NCBI GenBank assembly: GCA_009993005.1
Contig: JAACUH010000056.1
Location: 1 to 64,000, forward strand
Length of the DNA: 64,000 bases
Source of the DNA: Rhodobacterales bacterium
GTDB taxonomy: Bacteria > Pseudomonadota > Alphaproteobacteria > Rhodobacterales > Rhodobacteraceae
Direction: 5' to 3'
Shown: one piece after another, positions 45,437 to 56,900 of the stretch
Layout of the letters: each line of letters begins with the position of its first letter
Position numbering within the stretch: position 1 is the stretch's first letter
The notes under the pieces: model-generated
The model's database searches: none
Told to the model about the DNA's origin: nothing
The model's input: only the letters and a program-made list of their open reading frames with translations
Translations under genes and position numbers: made by a program

Positions 45437-47608
45437 TCAATCATGACTATGCGTCAGTTGCACGACGTCCTTCTGCCCCGCCGACCCGCGACCCGACAGC
45501 GACGGGTTCTGCATGAAGAAGCGGTGGCAGTTGAAGGCAAAGCCGGTCGCGGGCAAGGCCGCGCGGGTAAAGCGGCCGTCCGGCCCCATCAGCCAGCTTT
45601 GCGCCTCGTCGGCCATGTTGGCCGCCATGATCTGATCGACGATCTGCGCCTTGACGGTCGGGTTGGTGATCTCGACCAGCGTCTCGACCCGCCGCACGAG
45701 GTTGCGCCCCATCCAGTCGGCCGACGAGATGAACACACGCGCCTGCGACGAAGGCAGGCCATGGCCATTGCCGAAACAGACGATGCGCGAATGCTCGAGG
45801 AACCGCCCGACGATGGACTTCACGCGGATATTGTCCGACAGGCCCGCCACACCCGGCCGCAGCCCGCAGATGCCACGCACCACAAGGCTGATGATCACGC
45901 CCGCCTGGCTCGCGGCATAAAGCGCGTCGATCACATCCTCTTCGATGATCGAATTCATCTTGGCCCAGATCCGCGCAGGCCGCCCGGCGCGGGCATGTTC
46001 CGCCTCGGCCGCGATCATCTCCAAGAGCCGCGCCTTGAGCGACACGGGCGAGATGGCAAGGTTTTCCAGCCTTTCGGGCGTGGCATAGCCGCCGACATAA
46101 TTGAACACCTTGGTCGCATCCCGCCCCAGCGCAGGGTCGCAGGTGAACAGCGACAGGTCGGTATAGATCCGCGCGGTGATCGGGTGATAGTTGCCGGTGC
46201 CGAAATGGGTATAGGTGACAAGGTTGTCGCCCTCGCGGCGCACCACGACGCTGATCTTGGCGTGGGTCTTGTACTGGGTGAACCCATAGACGACATGCGC
46301 CCCCGCACGCTCGAGCCGGCGCGACTGGCGGATATTGGCGGCCTCGTCGAACCGCGCGCGCAATTCGACCAGGGCCGTGACCGACTTGCCGTCCTCCGCC
46401 GCCTCGCACAGCGCCTCGACGATCGGCGAATTGCGCGACGTGCGGTAAAGCGTCTGCTTGATCGCCACGACATCGGGGTCGCGCGCGGCCTGTTGCAGGA
46501 ACCGCACCACCATGTCGAAGGTCTCGTAGGGGTGGTGCAGCAGCATGTCCTTTTGCCGGATCGCGGCGAACATGTCGCCGCCATGGTCCTGCACCCGTTC
46601 GGGCACGCGGGGCGTGAACACCGGCCAGAGCAGATCGGGCCGCGCATCGAGCACCAGCTCCGACAGGTCGGCCATGCCGATCATGCCATCGACCTCGACC
46701 ACCTCTTCGGGCGCGACATGCAACTCGTCCATCACCAGCGCCTTGAGCGCGGGCGGCGCGCCGGCCGACAGCTTCATGCGGATCACCTCGCCGCGGCGGC
46801 GGCGCTTGAGCGCGGTCTCGAATTCGCGGACCAGATCCTCGGCCTCGTCCTCGACCTCCAGATCGCTGTCCCGCAGCACGCGAAAGGCGCAGTGCCCGGT
46901 GACGCGGTAGCCGGGAAAGAGCCGGTCGAGAAACAGCATGGCGAGCTCTTCAAGCGGCAGGAAGCGGTGTTCGCCCGCAGTGGGCAGCGCGACGAAGCGG
47001 TCGATCTGGTGGGGCACCGGCAAAAGCGCGCGCAGCGGGCGGCGGTCGGTATTGCGCTCGAGCTGCAGCGCGAGCGCAAAGCCTTCGTTGGGGATGAAGG
47101 GGAAGGGGTGCGCCGGGTCGATGGCCAGCGGCGAGAGAACCGGGAACACCTTGTTCAGAAACACGTTTTCCAGCCAGTCACGGTCTTGCGCATCGATCTC
47201 GGCCCGCGTCAGGATGGCGATGCCTGAGGCGGCCATCTCGGCCTTGAGCGCGCGAAAGACGACTTGCTGCTGCGTCATCAGCCGCCGCGCCTCGGCGTCG
47301 ATCAGGACCAGTTGTTCGGCCGGCGTCAGCCCGTCGAGCGCGGGCGTCGTGTTGCCCGCCCGCGCCAGTTCGCGCAGGCCCGCCACGCGCACGGTGTAGA
47401 ATTCGTCGAGGTTATTGGCCGAGATCGACAGGAACCGCAGCCGTTCGAGCAGCGGGACGCGGGGGTTCTCGGCCTCCTCCAGCACGCGCCAGTTGAAGCC
47501 GACCCAGCTCAGTTCGCGGTTCACGAAACGCCCGGGGCCGGTCATGTCGGCGGTCGGGGGGGCAGGGGCGGAGAACGGTGCGGTGAGAAAGTTTGCCTGT
47601 GACATCAT
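45437..47608 (-). CDS. ppk: Polyphosphate kinase 1
   Basis: A 723-residue enzyme that polymerises ATP gamma-phosphate into polyphosphate. Four domains are recognisable: N-terminal helical ([17 protein letters not shown]), head, and two PLD-like C-terminal domains. The autophosphorylated histidine lies in [14 protein letters not shown], and [14 protein letters not shown] and [14 protein letters not shown] carry further catalytic residues. The length is slightly above E. coli Ppk (688). Two ATGs are adjacent at the start (47608, 47605). It is followed by ppx after a 232-base gap filled with a repeat element and a G-rich repeat. Confidence 0.96.
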   Translation of the reverse strand: MMSQANFLTAPFSAPAPPTADMTGPGRFVNRELSWVGFNWRVLEEAENPRVPLLERLRFLSISANNLDEFYTVRVAGLRELARAGNTTPALDGLTPAEQLVLIDAEARRLMTQQQVVFRALKAEMAASGIAILTRAEIDAQDRDWLENVFLNKVFPVLSPLAIDPAHPFPFIPNEGFALALQLERNTDRRPLRALLPVPHQIDRFVALPTAGEHRFLPLEELAMLFLDRLFPGYRVTGHCAFRVLRDSDLEVEDEAEDLVREFETALKRRRRGEVIRMKLSAGAPPALKALVMDELHVAPEEVVEVDGMIGMADLSELVLDARPDLLWPVFTPRVPERVQDHGGDMFAAIRQKDMLLHHPYETFDMVVRFLQQAARDPDVVAIKQTLYRTSRNSPIVEALCEAAEDGKSVTALVELRARFDEAANIRQSRRLERAGAHVVYGFTQYKTHAKISVVVRREGDNLVTYTHFGTGNYHPITARIYTDLSLFTCDPALGRDATKVFNYVGGYATPERLENLAISPVSLKARLLEMIAAEAEHARAGRPARIWAKMNSIIEEDVIDALYAASQAGVIISLVVRGICGLRPGVAGLSDNIRVKSIVGRFLEHSRIVCFGNGHGLPSSQARVFISSADWMGRNLVRRVETLVEITNPTVKAQIVDQIMAANMADEAQSWLMGPDGRFTRAALPATGFAFNCHRFFMQNPSLSGRGSAGQKDVVQLTHSHD

Positions 47609-47650
47609 GTCCTTATGCGTGGCATTTGTGCGATGAAGGGAGAGTTTCGA

Positions 47651-48325
47651 CTATGGCGCAGGCGGCCGGGTCTTGTCCAGAACGTCTCGCGCGAGACGCA
47701 CGGAAAGGTTGCGCCCCAGGCTGAGCGCCGCCGCGTCCAGCGCCGCCACCGCCTGCGCCGCGGCGCGGTGCGAGCGTTCGATCCGCAGTGCCAGCCAGTC
47801 GATCAGATCGGGCGGCGCGGCAAGCTGGCGGTCGGCAAAGAGCTTCATCAGCAGCGCGGCGAGCAGACGGTCGTCAGGGTCGTCCAGCATTGCGATGCTG
47901 GTGGCCTGCATCCGGCTTGCGAGGTCGGGCAGCCGGATCGGCCAGCGCGAGGGCGCCCGGTCAGCGGTGAGCAGCAGCCGCCCGCCTGTCGCGCGAAGGT
48001 GGTTGTGCAGGTGAAAGACATATTCCTCGGCCGCCGGCGCCAGATGCTCTACATCCTCGATCACCAGGCGCGCCCCGGCGGGCGGCAGCGGCGCCTCCGG
48101 GTCCAGCGCTGCGGCCGCGCGGATCCGCGCTGACTGCCGGTCGGCCCAGACCCGGCCAAGGTGGCTCTTGCCACTGCCCGGCGGGCCGATCAGCGCCAGC
48201 TTGCCCTCGGGCCAGTGGCCCTGGGTGACCATCGCATAGGCCTGGGCATTGGCGGGCGCGACAAAGAAATCCCCTTCGCCCAGCGCCACTTGCACCGGCA
48301 GGTCAAAGCTGAGTTGGTGCGGCAT
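47651..48325 (-). CDS. hdaA: DnaA-homologous regulatory protein HdaA
   Basis: A 224-residue protein with a single AAA+ domain similar to DnaA domain III but lacking the DNA-binding domain. It has Walker A GPPGSGKS (47-54), LVIEDVEHLAP as Walker B and RMQATSIAMLDDPDD with the sensor region. N-terminal QLSFDLPV is a clamp-binding-like motif (QxxLF pattern), as in Hda, which bridges DnaA to the beta clamp and promotes hydrolysis of DnaA-ATP. It lies between perM and ppk on the same strand; in alphaproteobacteria perM-hdaA is a usual pair. Confidence 0.85.
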   Translation of the reverse strand: MPHQLSFDLPVQVALGEGDFFVAPANAQAYAMVTQGHWPEGKLALIGPPGSGKSHLGRVWADRQSARIRAAAALDPEAPLPPAGARLVIEDVEHLAPAAEEYVFHLHNHLRATGGRLLLTADRAPSRWPIRLPDLASRMQATSIAMLDDPDDRLLAALLMKLFADRQLAAPPDLIDWLALRIERSHRAAAQAVAALDAAALSLGRNLSVRLARDVLDKTRPPAP

Positions 48326-48330
48326 GCCGG

Positions 48331-49440
48331 TCAGTCCTGTCCGCGGTCGGGGCTGGACGGATCGCCGGGGGCGGCCGGGCCATCGGGGGGGGTGAGGCCC
48401 CGGTAGAGCAGGCCGGATTTGTACTGCGCGATGGCAAAGCGGATCACCACGCCGATCATCGCCGCCACCGGCACGGCGACCAGCAGGCCAACAAAGCCGA
48501 ACAGCGTGCCGAACACCGAGAGCGCAAAGATCAGCCAGACCGGGTGCAACCCGACCGAAGAGCCCACGAGCTTGGGCGTGAGCACATTGCCTTCGGCCAT
48601 CTGGCCTGCCGCAAAGATCGCGGCGACGGTGCCGATCCAGACCCAGTCGCCCCAGAACTGGAACATTGCCAGCCCGATGGCGAGCGCGCCGCCCACCAGC
48701 GCGCCGATATAGGGGATGAAGGAGATCAGCCCCGCCACGACCCCGATCACGAGGCCAAAGTTGAGCCCGACCAGCATCAGCGCCACGGCATAGAACACGC
48801 CCAGGATCAGGCAGACGGTCCCCTGACCGCGGATGAAGGAGGCCAGCACGCGGTCGATCTCGGCCGCGAGGTGGCGCACCACCGGCGCATGGTCGCGCGG
48901 CAACAGATCGTCGATGCGCGCGACCATGTTGTCCCAGTCGAGCAGCAGGTAGAAGGTGACAACCGGCACGATCACGATCAGCACGATCACGTTGATCAGG
49001 CTGACGGCCGAGGTCACGACCCCGTTGATCAGCTCGCCGCCGCGCGACTGGATCGTATTGCCCAGCGCCAGCAATTGCCGGCGGATCGTGCTGTCCACGT
49101 CCATGATGTCGGGGAACATGCCGGTGAGCCAGAGTTGCAGCCGCTGGAACAGGTCGGGCGCGGTGTTGATCAGCGCCGTGGTCTGGTTGATGAGCAGCGG
49201 CACGATCAGCAGAAAGGCCAGCACCACGGTCAGCAGCGCGATCAGCGAGATCGTGATGACCGCCAGCACCCGGCTCATCCCCAGCCGTTGCAGCCGGTCG
49301 GCGATGGGATCGAGCATATAGGCGATGGCGCCGCCCAGCACGAAGGGCAGCATCACATCGCCCAGCTGCCAGAGCACGACGAGAAAGACCGCCGCGGCGA
49401 GCCCCCAGTATCTGACCTGATCCTTGACCGGCAGCGCCAT
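48331..49440 (-). CDS. AI-2E family transporter (PerM-like)
   Basis: A 369-residue inner-membrane protein with seven to eight hydrophobic segments and a large soluble loop after the third. [25 protein letters not shown] at residues 30-54 and [22 protein letters not shown] near 235 are typical of the family. Members have been linked to autoinducer-2 export or Na+/H+ antiport; the substrate here is unknown. The C-terminus is a Pro/Asp-rich tail ([19 protein letters not shown]). Ends five bases before the hdaA start, so the two are probably co-transcribed. Confidence 0.88.
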   Translation of the reverse strand: MALPVKDQVRYWGLAAAVFLVVLWQLGDVMLPFVLGGAIAYMLDPIADRLQRLGMSRVLAVITISLIALLTVVLAFLLIVPLLINQTTALINTAPDLFQRLQLWLTGMFPDIMDVDSTIRRQLLALGNTIQSRGGELINGVVTSAVSLINVIVLIVIVPVVTFYLLLDWDNMVARIDDLLPRDHAPVVRHLAAEIDRVLASFIRGQGTVCLILGVFYAVALMLVGLNFGLVIGVVAGLISFIPYIGALVGGALAIGLAMFQFWGDWVWIGTVAAIFAAGQMAEGNVLTPKLVGSSVGLHPVWLIFALSVFGTLFGFVGLLVAVPVAAMIGVVIRFAIAQYKSGLLYRGLTPPDGPAAPGDPSSPDRGQD

Positions 49441-49521
49441 GTCCCGCCTCGTTGTTCTGGGCAAGAGATGGCCCATGGGGGGCGGTTTCGCAAGGGCCAG
49501 CGGGTGGCGCGGCTGGCGATG

Positions 49522-49566
49522 GCGGAGCCTTCGGCGAGGATATTTGGGGCAAGATGAAGCCGGGGG
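49522..49566 (+). repeat. Dispersed TATTT element, copy F
   Basis: GCGGAGCCTTCGGCGAGG, then ATATTTGGGGCAAGATGAAG and CCGGGGG. It sits in the divergent gap between perM and proS, not behind a gene, so the element is not restricted to gene ends. Confidence 0.88.
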
Positions 49567-49574
49567 CGGTGCGC

Positions 49575-49646
49575 GGGGTGCCGTGCGGGGTGCCGTGCGG
49601 GGTGCAGGGAGGGGCGCCGTGCGGGGTGCCGTGCTGCGTGCCGTGC
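49575..49646. repeat. 12-bp tandem repeat, six units, upstream of proS
   Basis: Six consecutive 12-base units with the consensus GGGGTGCCGTGC (49575 to 49646). Units 1, 2 and 5 are identical, 4 and 6 differ at one or two bases, and 3 is more diverged. It starts eight bases after element copy F and ends 72 bases before the proS ATG. Confidence 0.93.
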
Positions 49647-49718
49647 AAGCCTGCTTGCCTGCCCGGCGCCGCTGGCCTAAACCCCGGGGCAATCGTCTTG
49701 CCCCGAGGAGCCGCCGCG

Positions 49719-51056
49719 ATGCGCCTGACCCGCTATTTCCTGCCCGTGCTGAAAGAGAACCCGGCCGAGGCGCAGATCGTCTCGCATCGCTACATGCTGC
49801 GCGCGGGGATGATCAAGCAGCAGGCGGCGGGGATCTATTCGTGGCTGCCGCTGGGTTACCGCGTGCTCAGGCGGATCGAGCAGATCGTGCATGAGGAACA
49901 GGCGCGCGCGGGGCATATCGCGCTGTTGATGCCGACGCTGCAATCGGCCGATCTGTGGCGCGAGAGCGGGCGCTATGACGACTACGGCCAGGAGATGCTG
50001 CGCATCACCGACCGGCAGGACCGCGAGATGCTCTATGGTCCGACCAATGAGGAAATGATCACCGACATCTTTCGCAGCCATGTCGGCAGCTACAAGGACT
50101 TGCCGCTCACGCTCTACCACATCCAGTGGAAGTTTCGCGACGAGATGCGCCCGCGCTTTGGCGTGATGCGGGGGCGCGAGTTCCTGATGAAGGACGGCTA
50201 TAATTTCGACGTGTCGAAAGAGGACGCGCTGCATGCCTACAACCGCCACATGGTAAGCTACCTGCGCACCTATGAGCGGATGGGGCTGACCGCGATCCCG
50301 ATGCGCGCGGACAGCGGGCCGATCGGCGGCGAGGACACGCATGAATTCCTCGTGCTCGCGGCGACCGGCGAGAGCGAGGTGTTCTATGACGAGGCGGTGA
50401 CAGAGCTGAAGCTCGGCGCGCGGACGGTGGATTATGACGACCGCGCCTGCGTCGCCGCGATCTGCCGCGAGTTCACCAGTCTTTATGCGCGCACCGACGA
50501 GACCCATGATGCGGCGCTGTTCGACGCCATCCCCGCCGCGCGGCGCAAGGTCGGGCGGGGGATCGAGGTCGGGCAGATCTTCTACTTCGGGACCAAGTAT
50601 TCGGAGCCGATGGGGGCGACGGTGCAGATTGCCGACGGCTCCAAGGTGCCGGTGCATATGGGCAGCCACGGGATCGGGGTGAGCCGCCTTCTGGGGGCGA
50701 TCATCGAGGCCAGCCATGACGACAAGGGGATCATCTGGCCCGAGGGGGTCACGCCCTTTGCCTGCGGGATTGTCAACCTCAAGCAGGGTGACGCGGCCGC
50801 GGACGCGGCCTGTGCGGCGATTTATGCGGCGCTGGGTGCGCTGGGGCATGAGGCGCTTTATGATGACCGTGACGTGCGGGCGGGCGAGAAATTTGCCACG
50901 ATGGACCTGATCGGCCTGCCCTGGCGCATCACCGTGGGGCCGCGCGGGCTGGCCAATGGCGTGGTCGAGCTGACCTCGCGCCGCACGGGCATCAGCGAGG
51001 AGATGCCGGCCGAGGCGGCGGTGGCGCGGATCGCCGCGATCTATGCCGGCGTCTGA
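49719..51056 (+). CDS. proS: Prolyl-tRNA synthetase (short alphaproteobacterial form)
   Basis: A 445-residue class II synthetase that charges tRNA-Pro. Class II motifs are visible: [18 protein letters not shown] (motif 1), [25 protein letters not shown] (motif 2) and [16 protein letters not shown] (motif 3), and the anticodon-binding domain is C-terminal. The roughly 180-residue editing insertion of the E. coli enzyme is missing, as is usual in alphaproteobacteria, so Ala-tRNA-Pro editing must be provided by a separate protein. The start is at the ATG of MRLTRYFLP; a longer frame runs into repeats and is not credible. Confidence 0.97.
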   Translation: MRLTRYFLPVLKENPAEAQIVSHRYMLRAGMIKQQAAGIYSWLPLGYRVLRRIEQIVHEEQARAGHIALLMPTLQSADLWRESGRYDDYGQEMLRITDRQDREMLYGPTNEEMITDIFRSHVGSYKDLPLTLYHIQWKFRDEMRPRFGVMRGREFLMKDGYNFDVSKEDALHAYNRHMVSYLRTYERMGLTAIPMRADSGPIGGEDTHEFLVLAATGESEVFYDEAVTELKLGARTVDYDDRACVAAICREFTSLYARTDETHDAALFDAIPAARRKVGRGIEVGQIFYFGTKYSEPMGATVQIADGSKVPVHMGSHGIGVSRLLGAIIEASHDDKGIIWPEGVTPFACGIVNLKQGDAAADAACAAIYAALGALGHEALYDDRDVRAGEKFATMDLIGLPWRITVGPRGLANGVVELTSRRTGISEEMPAEAAVARIAAIYAGV

Positions 51057-51122
51057 GCTGGCCCGGACATGTTTGCGCGCGCAGGCTTGACCCTGCGCGC
51101 CAAACCGGCGACCAGTGGCGCC

Positions 51123-52376
51123 ATGAAAACACGTCCCTTTGCCGCCTTTGAATGGATGATCGCCTGGCGCTATGTGCGCGCGCTGCGGGCCGAGGGGGGC
51201 GTGTCGGTGCTCACCTGGATCAGCTTTCTGGGGGTCACGCTGGCGGTGTTCGCGCTGGTCGCCACGCTGGCCGTGCGGTCGGGCTTTCGCGCAGAACTGG
51301 TCGGGACGATCCTGGGGTCGAACGCGCATGCCACGATCTATCGCCCCGGTGGCACGATCGAGGATTTCGACGCGATGGCCGAGCGGTTGCGCGCGGTTCC
51401 GGGGGTGACATCGGTCGCGCCGCTGATCCGGGGGCAGTCGATGGCCTCGGCCAACGGGCGCGATGCGCTGGCGGATATCTACGGCATCCGGATGGAGGAC
51501 CTCGCCGCGCTGGACGGCATCGCCAACCCCGAGATGGCGCAGGGGCAGCTTGCCGATGTGGCGGATGGCATCGCGCTGGGCGCGATCCTCGCGCGCGATC
51601 TGGGGATGTTTCCGGGCGCGCGCATCGAGATCACGATCCGCGCCGGCGCGCGCACGCCGATGGGGCGGGCGACGCGGGTCAATGCCTTTGACGTGGGCTA
51701 TGTCTTTTCCACCGGCCGTTTCGACATGGACAAGACGCGCGCCTATCTGCCGTTTGAGACGGCGCAGCTGATCTTCAACCGTGACGGGGTGGCGGATGAG
51801 CTCGACCTGCGGCTGGCCGATCCCGACAATGTTGCGGCGCTTGCGCCGGCGCTTGCTGCGGCGGCCGGGCCGGGGGTTGCGGTCTGGACCTGGCAGGACG
51901 CCTCGGGCGGCTATCTGCGCGCCTTGACGGTCGAGGACAACGTGATGTTCGTGATCCTGTCGATCCTGGTGCTGCTGGCCTCGCTCACGATCATCTCGGG
52001 CCTGATCATGCTGGTCAAGAACAAGGGGCGTGACATCGGCATCCTGCGCACGATGGGGCTGACCGAAGGGTCGATTTTGCGGATATTCTTTCTTTGCGGG
52101 GCCGGGATCGGGACGGCGGGCACCATCGCCGGGGTGATACTGGGGAGCCTCTTTGCGATCTATATCGACCCGATCTTTGCGGCCGTGAACTATGTCGCCG
52201 GGGGCGGGGTCTGGGATCCGTCGATCCGGGGGCTCTATACGCTGCCGGCCGAGCTGCACCTGCGGGACGTGATCAAGGCGGTGTCGCTGTCGCTGTTCCT
52301 GAGCTGGGTCGTCACGATCTTTCCGGCGCGGCGCGCGGCGCGGATGAACCCGGTGGAGGCGCTGCGCTATGAGTGA
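51123..52376 (+). CDS. lolC: Lipoprotein-releasing system permease (LolC/LolE family)
   Basis: A 417-residue inner-membrane protein of the FtsX/MacB-like family. One transmembrane helix near residues 25-50 ([25 protein letters not shown]) is followed by a large periplasmic domain and three helices at the C-terminus ([23 protein letters not shown] onward), ending [17 protein letters not shown], the typical FtsX-domain end. It extracts outer-membrane lipoproteins together with LolD. A single LolC/E-type permease is usual in alphaproteobacteria. It overlaps lolD by eight bases. Confidence 0.93.
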   Translation: MKTRPFAAFEWMIAWRYVRALRAEGGVSVLTWISFLGVTLAVFALVATLAVRSGFRAELVGTILGSNAHATIYRPGGTIEDFDAMAERLRAVPGVTSVAPLIRGQSMASANGRDALADIYGIRMEDLAALDGIANPEMAQGQLADVADGIALGAILARDLGMFPGARIEITIRAGARTPMGRATRVNAFDVGYVFSTGRFDMDKTRAYLPFETAQLIFNRDGVADELDLRLADPDNVAALAPALAAAAGPGVAVWTWQDASGGYLRALTVEDNVMFVILSILVLLASLTIISGLIMLVKNKGRDIGILRTMGLTEGSILRIFFLCGAGIGTAGTIAGVILGSLFAIYIDPIFAAVNYVAGGGVWDPSIRGLYTLPAELHLRDVIKAVSLSLFLSWVVTIFPARRAARMNPVEALRYE

Positions 52377-53052
52377 GCCGATGCTGCGCCTGTGCGCGAT
52401 CACCCGCGCCTACAACCGCGGCAGGCCCAATGAGGTGCAGGTGCTCGACGGCGTGGACCTCGAGGTCGCGGCGGGTGAGGTCGTGGCGCTGGTGGCACCG
52501 TCGGGGGCTGGCAAATCGACGCTGCTGCATATCGCGGGGCTGCTCGATACGCCCGACAGTGGCACGGTCTGGATCGGCGGGGCCGACATGACGCGGCTCA
52601 GTGACGCGCGGCGCACGGCGGCGCGGCGCGACGATGTGGGCTTCATTTACCAGTTCCACCACCTGCTGCCCGAGTTTTCGGCGCTGGAGAACATCGTGCT
52701 GCCGCAACTTGCGAATGGCGTGGCGCCGGGGGCGGCCGAGGCGCGGGCGCGGATGCTCCTGGGGCAGGTGGGGATTGCCGCAAGGGCCGATCACCGGCCC
52801 GCCGCGCTGTCGGGGGGCGAACAGCAGCGTGTCGCCTTTTGCCGGGCGCTGGCCAATGGTCCGCGGCTGCTCCTCGCGGATGAGCCGACCGGCAACCTGG
52901 ACCCTGCGACGTCGGATGTGGTGTTCGGCGCGCTGATGGACCTCGTGCGCGGCACCGGCCTTGCCGCCGTGATTGCCACGCATAACCTCGAGCTTGCCGC
53001 GCGGATGGACCGGACGTTGCGCATGACGGATGGGCGGCTCGGCGCCGTCTGA
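52369..53052 (+). CDS. lolD: Lipoprotein-releasing system ATP-binding protein LolD
   Basis: A 227-residue ABC ATPase with an intact set: Walker [11 protein letters not shown]-loop [17 protein letters not shown] (characteristic of LolD), signature [15 protein letters not shown], Walker [13 protein letters not shown], and a switch histidine in IATHNLELA. It energises lipoprotein release by the LolC-type permease just upstream, with which it overlaps by eight bases. Cytoplasmic face of the inner membrane. Confidence 0.96.
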   Translation: MSEPMLRLCAITRAYNRGRPNEVQVLDGVDLEVAAGEVVALVAPSGAGKSTLLHIAGLLDTPDSGTVWIGGADMTRLSDARRTAARRDDVGFIYQFHHLLPEFSALENIVLPQLANGVAPGAAEARARMLLGQVGIAARADHRPAALSGGEQQRVAFCRALANGPRLLLADEPTGNLDPATSDVVFGALMDLVRGTGLAAVIATHNLELAARMDRTLRMTDGRLGAV

Positions 53053-53123
53053 TCCAGATCATGGTTTACGCGGTCCGCCCGGCGCAGCATGGTGGGCATC
53101 CGGATATCTGAAAGGCCTGAACC

Positions 53124-53519
53124 ATGCGCATGATCCCGATCGCCCTGATGGCCTGTCTTGGCCTTGCTGCCTGTGTCGAGGACCCCGAGGTTGCCGGCCC
53201 CATGGCCTTTGCACAGGATTGTGCGGCCTGCCATGGGAGCGACGCGATGGGCGCGGGCGACTTTGGCCGCACGCTGATCCGCCAGCCGCCCGACCTCACC
53301 ACGCTGGCGCGGCGCAATGGCGGCGTGTTTCCGCGCGACTATGTGATGTCCACCATCGACGGCTATGTGCGCGGCGCCCATTTCAGCGCGGCGATGCCCG
53401 TGTTCGGCGCGGGTGACATGGGGCCGACCATCGTGGTGGAGAATGCCGATGGCACCGGCACGCCGGTGCCCGCGCGGCTGCTGGCGCTGGCCGATTATCT
53501 CGAGACCCTGCAACGCTGA
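53124..53519 (+). CDS. Small c-type cytochrome, lipoprotein-like
   Basis: A 131-residue protein with a signal sequence ending in LAAC (Cys17), a possible lipobox, so it may be lipid-anchored. The haem motif is CAACH in AQDCAACHGSD. A likely axial methionine is in SAAMPVFG. The size and the ARRNGGVFPRDYV segment are shared with the next gene, so the pair probably arose by duplication. It acts in the periplasm as an electron carrier; the partners are not visible. Confidence 0.85.
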   Translation: MRMIPIALMACLGLAACVEDPEVAGPMAFAQDCAACHGSDAMGAGDFGRTLIRQPPDLTTLARRNGGVFPRDYVMSTIDGYVRGAHFSAAMPVFGAGDMGPTIVVENADGTGTPVPARLLALADYLETLQR

Positions 53520-53586
53520 GTTGATGCGGATCAAGGCGGCGGCGAGGCGTGCGGTGCGACCATCGGTCATCCGCAGCAGGAGATGC

Positions 53587-53991
53587 ATGATGCGCCCGAC
53601 ACTTGTCCTTTCGCTGGCCCTCTGGACCGCCCTGTCAGGCCCCGCACCCGCGCAGGATGCCGATGACGGGGCCGCGATCTTTGCCCGGTTCTGCGCGACC
53701 TGCCACGGGCTGGCCGCCGATGGCACCGGGCCGATGGCGGGGGCGATGCTGATCGCGCCGGCCGACCTGACCGGGCTGTCGGCTCGCAATGGCGGCCTGT
53801 TTCCGGTGGCCCGCGTCGTGGCGCGGATCGACGGGCGCGACCCTTTGGTGAGCCATGGCTCGCCGATGCCGGTCTATGGCGATTTCTTTGCCGGGCGCGA
53901 TGCGGTGACGAAATCGGAGGCCGGGCAGCCGATCATGACCAGCCGGCCGATCCTGGACCTGTTGGCCTGGCTGCAAACAATCCAGCGCTAG
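53587..53991 (+). CDS. Small exported c-type cytochrome
   Basis: A 134-residue protein with a cleavable signal peptide (MMRPTLVLSLALWTALSGPAPAQ), a haem motif CATCH in FARFCATCHGL, and a likely axial methionine in HGSPMPVYG. SARNGGLFPVARVVARIDG parallels the previous cytochrome, supporting duplication. AGGAG stands upstream of the two adjacent ATGs (53587, 53590). It is separated by 67 bases from the first cytochrome gene; both may form one transcript. No oxidase or dehydrogenase gene is adjacent, so its partners are unknown. Confidence 0.85.
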   Translation: MMRPTLVLSLALWTALSGPAPAQDADDGAAIFARFCATCHGLAADGTGPMAGAMLIAPADLTGLSARNGGLFPVARVVARIDGRDPLVSHGSPMPVYGDFFAGRDAVTKSEAGQPIMTSRPILDLLAWLQTIQR

Positions 53992-54006
53992 GCGCCTGTG
54001 GCGGCC

Positions 54007-54056
54007 CCGAGGCTCTGCCTCGGACTCCGGGATATTTGGGGCCAAAAGATGGGGCG
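54007..54056 (+). repeat. Dispersed TATTT element, copy G, with hairpin
   Basis: A perfect 7-bp stem CCGAGGC/GCCTCGG with a 3-base loop TCT (54007-54023), then GACTCCGGGATATTTGGGGC and CAAAAGATGGGGCGG. It lies in the convergent gap between the second cytochrome gene and the HExxH lipoprotein gene, where it could terminate transcription. Confidence 0.8.
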
Positions 54057-54058
54057 GG

Positions 54059-54737
54059 TCAGTCGCAGATGCCCGCGATCTGCACGTCACGCCAGGGCAG
54101 GTAGATGTCGGATGCGAGCGGGCGGTCGGGAGGCGGCAGGTCGAACACCTGCGCCAGCATCGCGTGCAGCCGCGCGGTGCGGGCGGCATCCGGGGCGAGC
54201 GCGCGGCAGCAGACGTATTCCTCCATGATCGCGCCCTGCTGTTCGTAGCCGAAGTCGAGGAACTGGCGCGTGGTGTCGGGGTCAAAGAGGTAGGGGTCGG
54301 GGCTGTAGAGATGTTCGACCGCGGCGCGCAAGGGGTGATAGCCGGTGCGCTCGCGGTTCTGCCATTGCCAGACATGCACCATCTCATGCGCAAACAGCAT
54401 GGCGTCGGGCAGGTAGAGGCTATCTGGCCAGCCGGCGAGGAAATCGTCTGTGTAGAGGTCGCGGCGGACATGCACATCCTGAAAGATCGCCATTGCGCCC
54501 GTGGCGACCCGCACGGTGGCGTCGCGCGGGGGCGGAAAGATCCGCTCCTGACAGGTGAGGCGCGGGCGCACCGGGATCTCGCGCGGGGTGCCGGTGGCGA
54601 GGCCCTCGTGCAGGCGGGCGGTGGTGGGATCAAAGGAGCGGCCCTTGAGGGTTGCGGCAAAGGCCGCCTCGTTGGGTGTGAGCGGGCGGCCGCAGGCGGT
54701 GAGCGTCAGCAGGACCGCAAGCAGCGCCAGCGCGAGC

Positions 54738-54745
<8 letters not shown>
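54059..54745 (-). CDS. Lipoprotein with HExxH zinc-protease motif
   Basis: A 228-residue protein with a signal peptide and a lipobox LTAC (Cys18). The motif FAHEMVHVWQWQ (HExxH) near residue 119 is the zinc-binding core of metalloprotease-like families; a third ligand could be the Glu in GAIMEEYVCC. Four or more cysteines are present in the mature part. It is probably an outer- or inner-membrane lipoprotein acting in the periplasm. Whether it is proteolytic is not shown. It starts just after parE and overlaps its end by eight bases. Confidence 0.75.
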
Positions 54746-56696
<1,951 letters not shown>

Positions 56697-56811
56697 GCTG
56701 CCTGCGCTTTCTGCTCTTGATTGTCGCCTAGTTTGGCAGGCCGGCTGCGCCGGGGCAATCAGGGATGTCGCCCTTGCCAGCCCACGGCGCGGGCTGCGGG
56801 GTCTGGATCAT

Positions 56812-56838
56812 GAGTATTTATTGCACAAAGAAGCCGGG
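56812..56838 (+). repeat. Dispersed TATTT element, copy H1
   Basis: GAGTATTTATTGCACAAAGAAG then CCGGG: a core variant lacking the GC-rich hairpin. It faces copy H2, 13 bases away, on the opposite strand. Confidence 0.75.
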
Positions 56839-56851
56839 TGTTTCGCCCATG

Positions 56852-56890
56852 GCTTCTTTGTGCCCCAAATACTCCCGCCGGAGGCGTCCT
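56852..56890 (-). repeat. Dispersed TATTT element, copy H2
   Basis: On the minus strand GGACGCCTCCGGCGGGAG, then TATTTGGGGCACAAAGAAGC. Together with H1 it forms an inverted repeat with arms of about 24 bases that could fold into a long hairpin between the parE promoter region and the hydrolase gene. Confidence 0.85.
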
Positions 56891-56900
56891 GACCCTGACG

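Noticed and set aside
45122-47227. A 701-codon plus-strand open frame over ppk
   Set aside because: Antisense shadow of ppk with repeat-derived low-complexity start; no protein family features.
49677-52403. A 908-codon minus-strand open frame over proS and lolC
   Set aside because: It is antisense to two genes with clear motifs and is His/Arg-rich shadow sequence.
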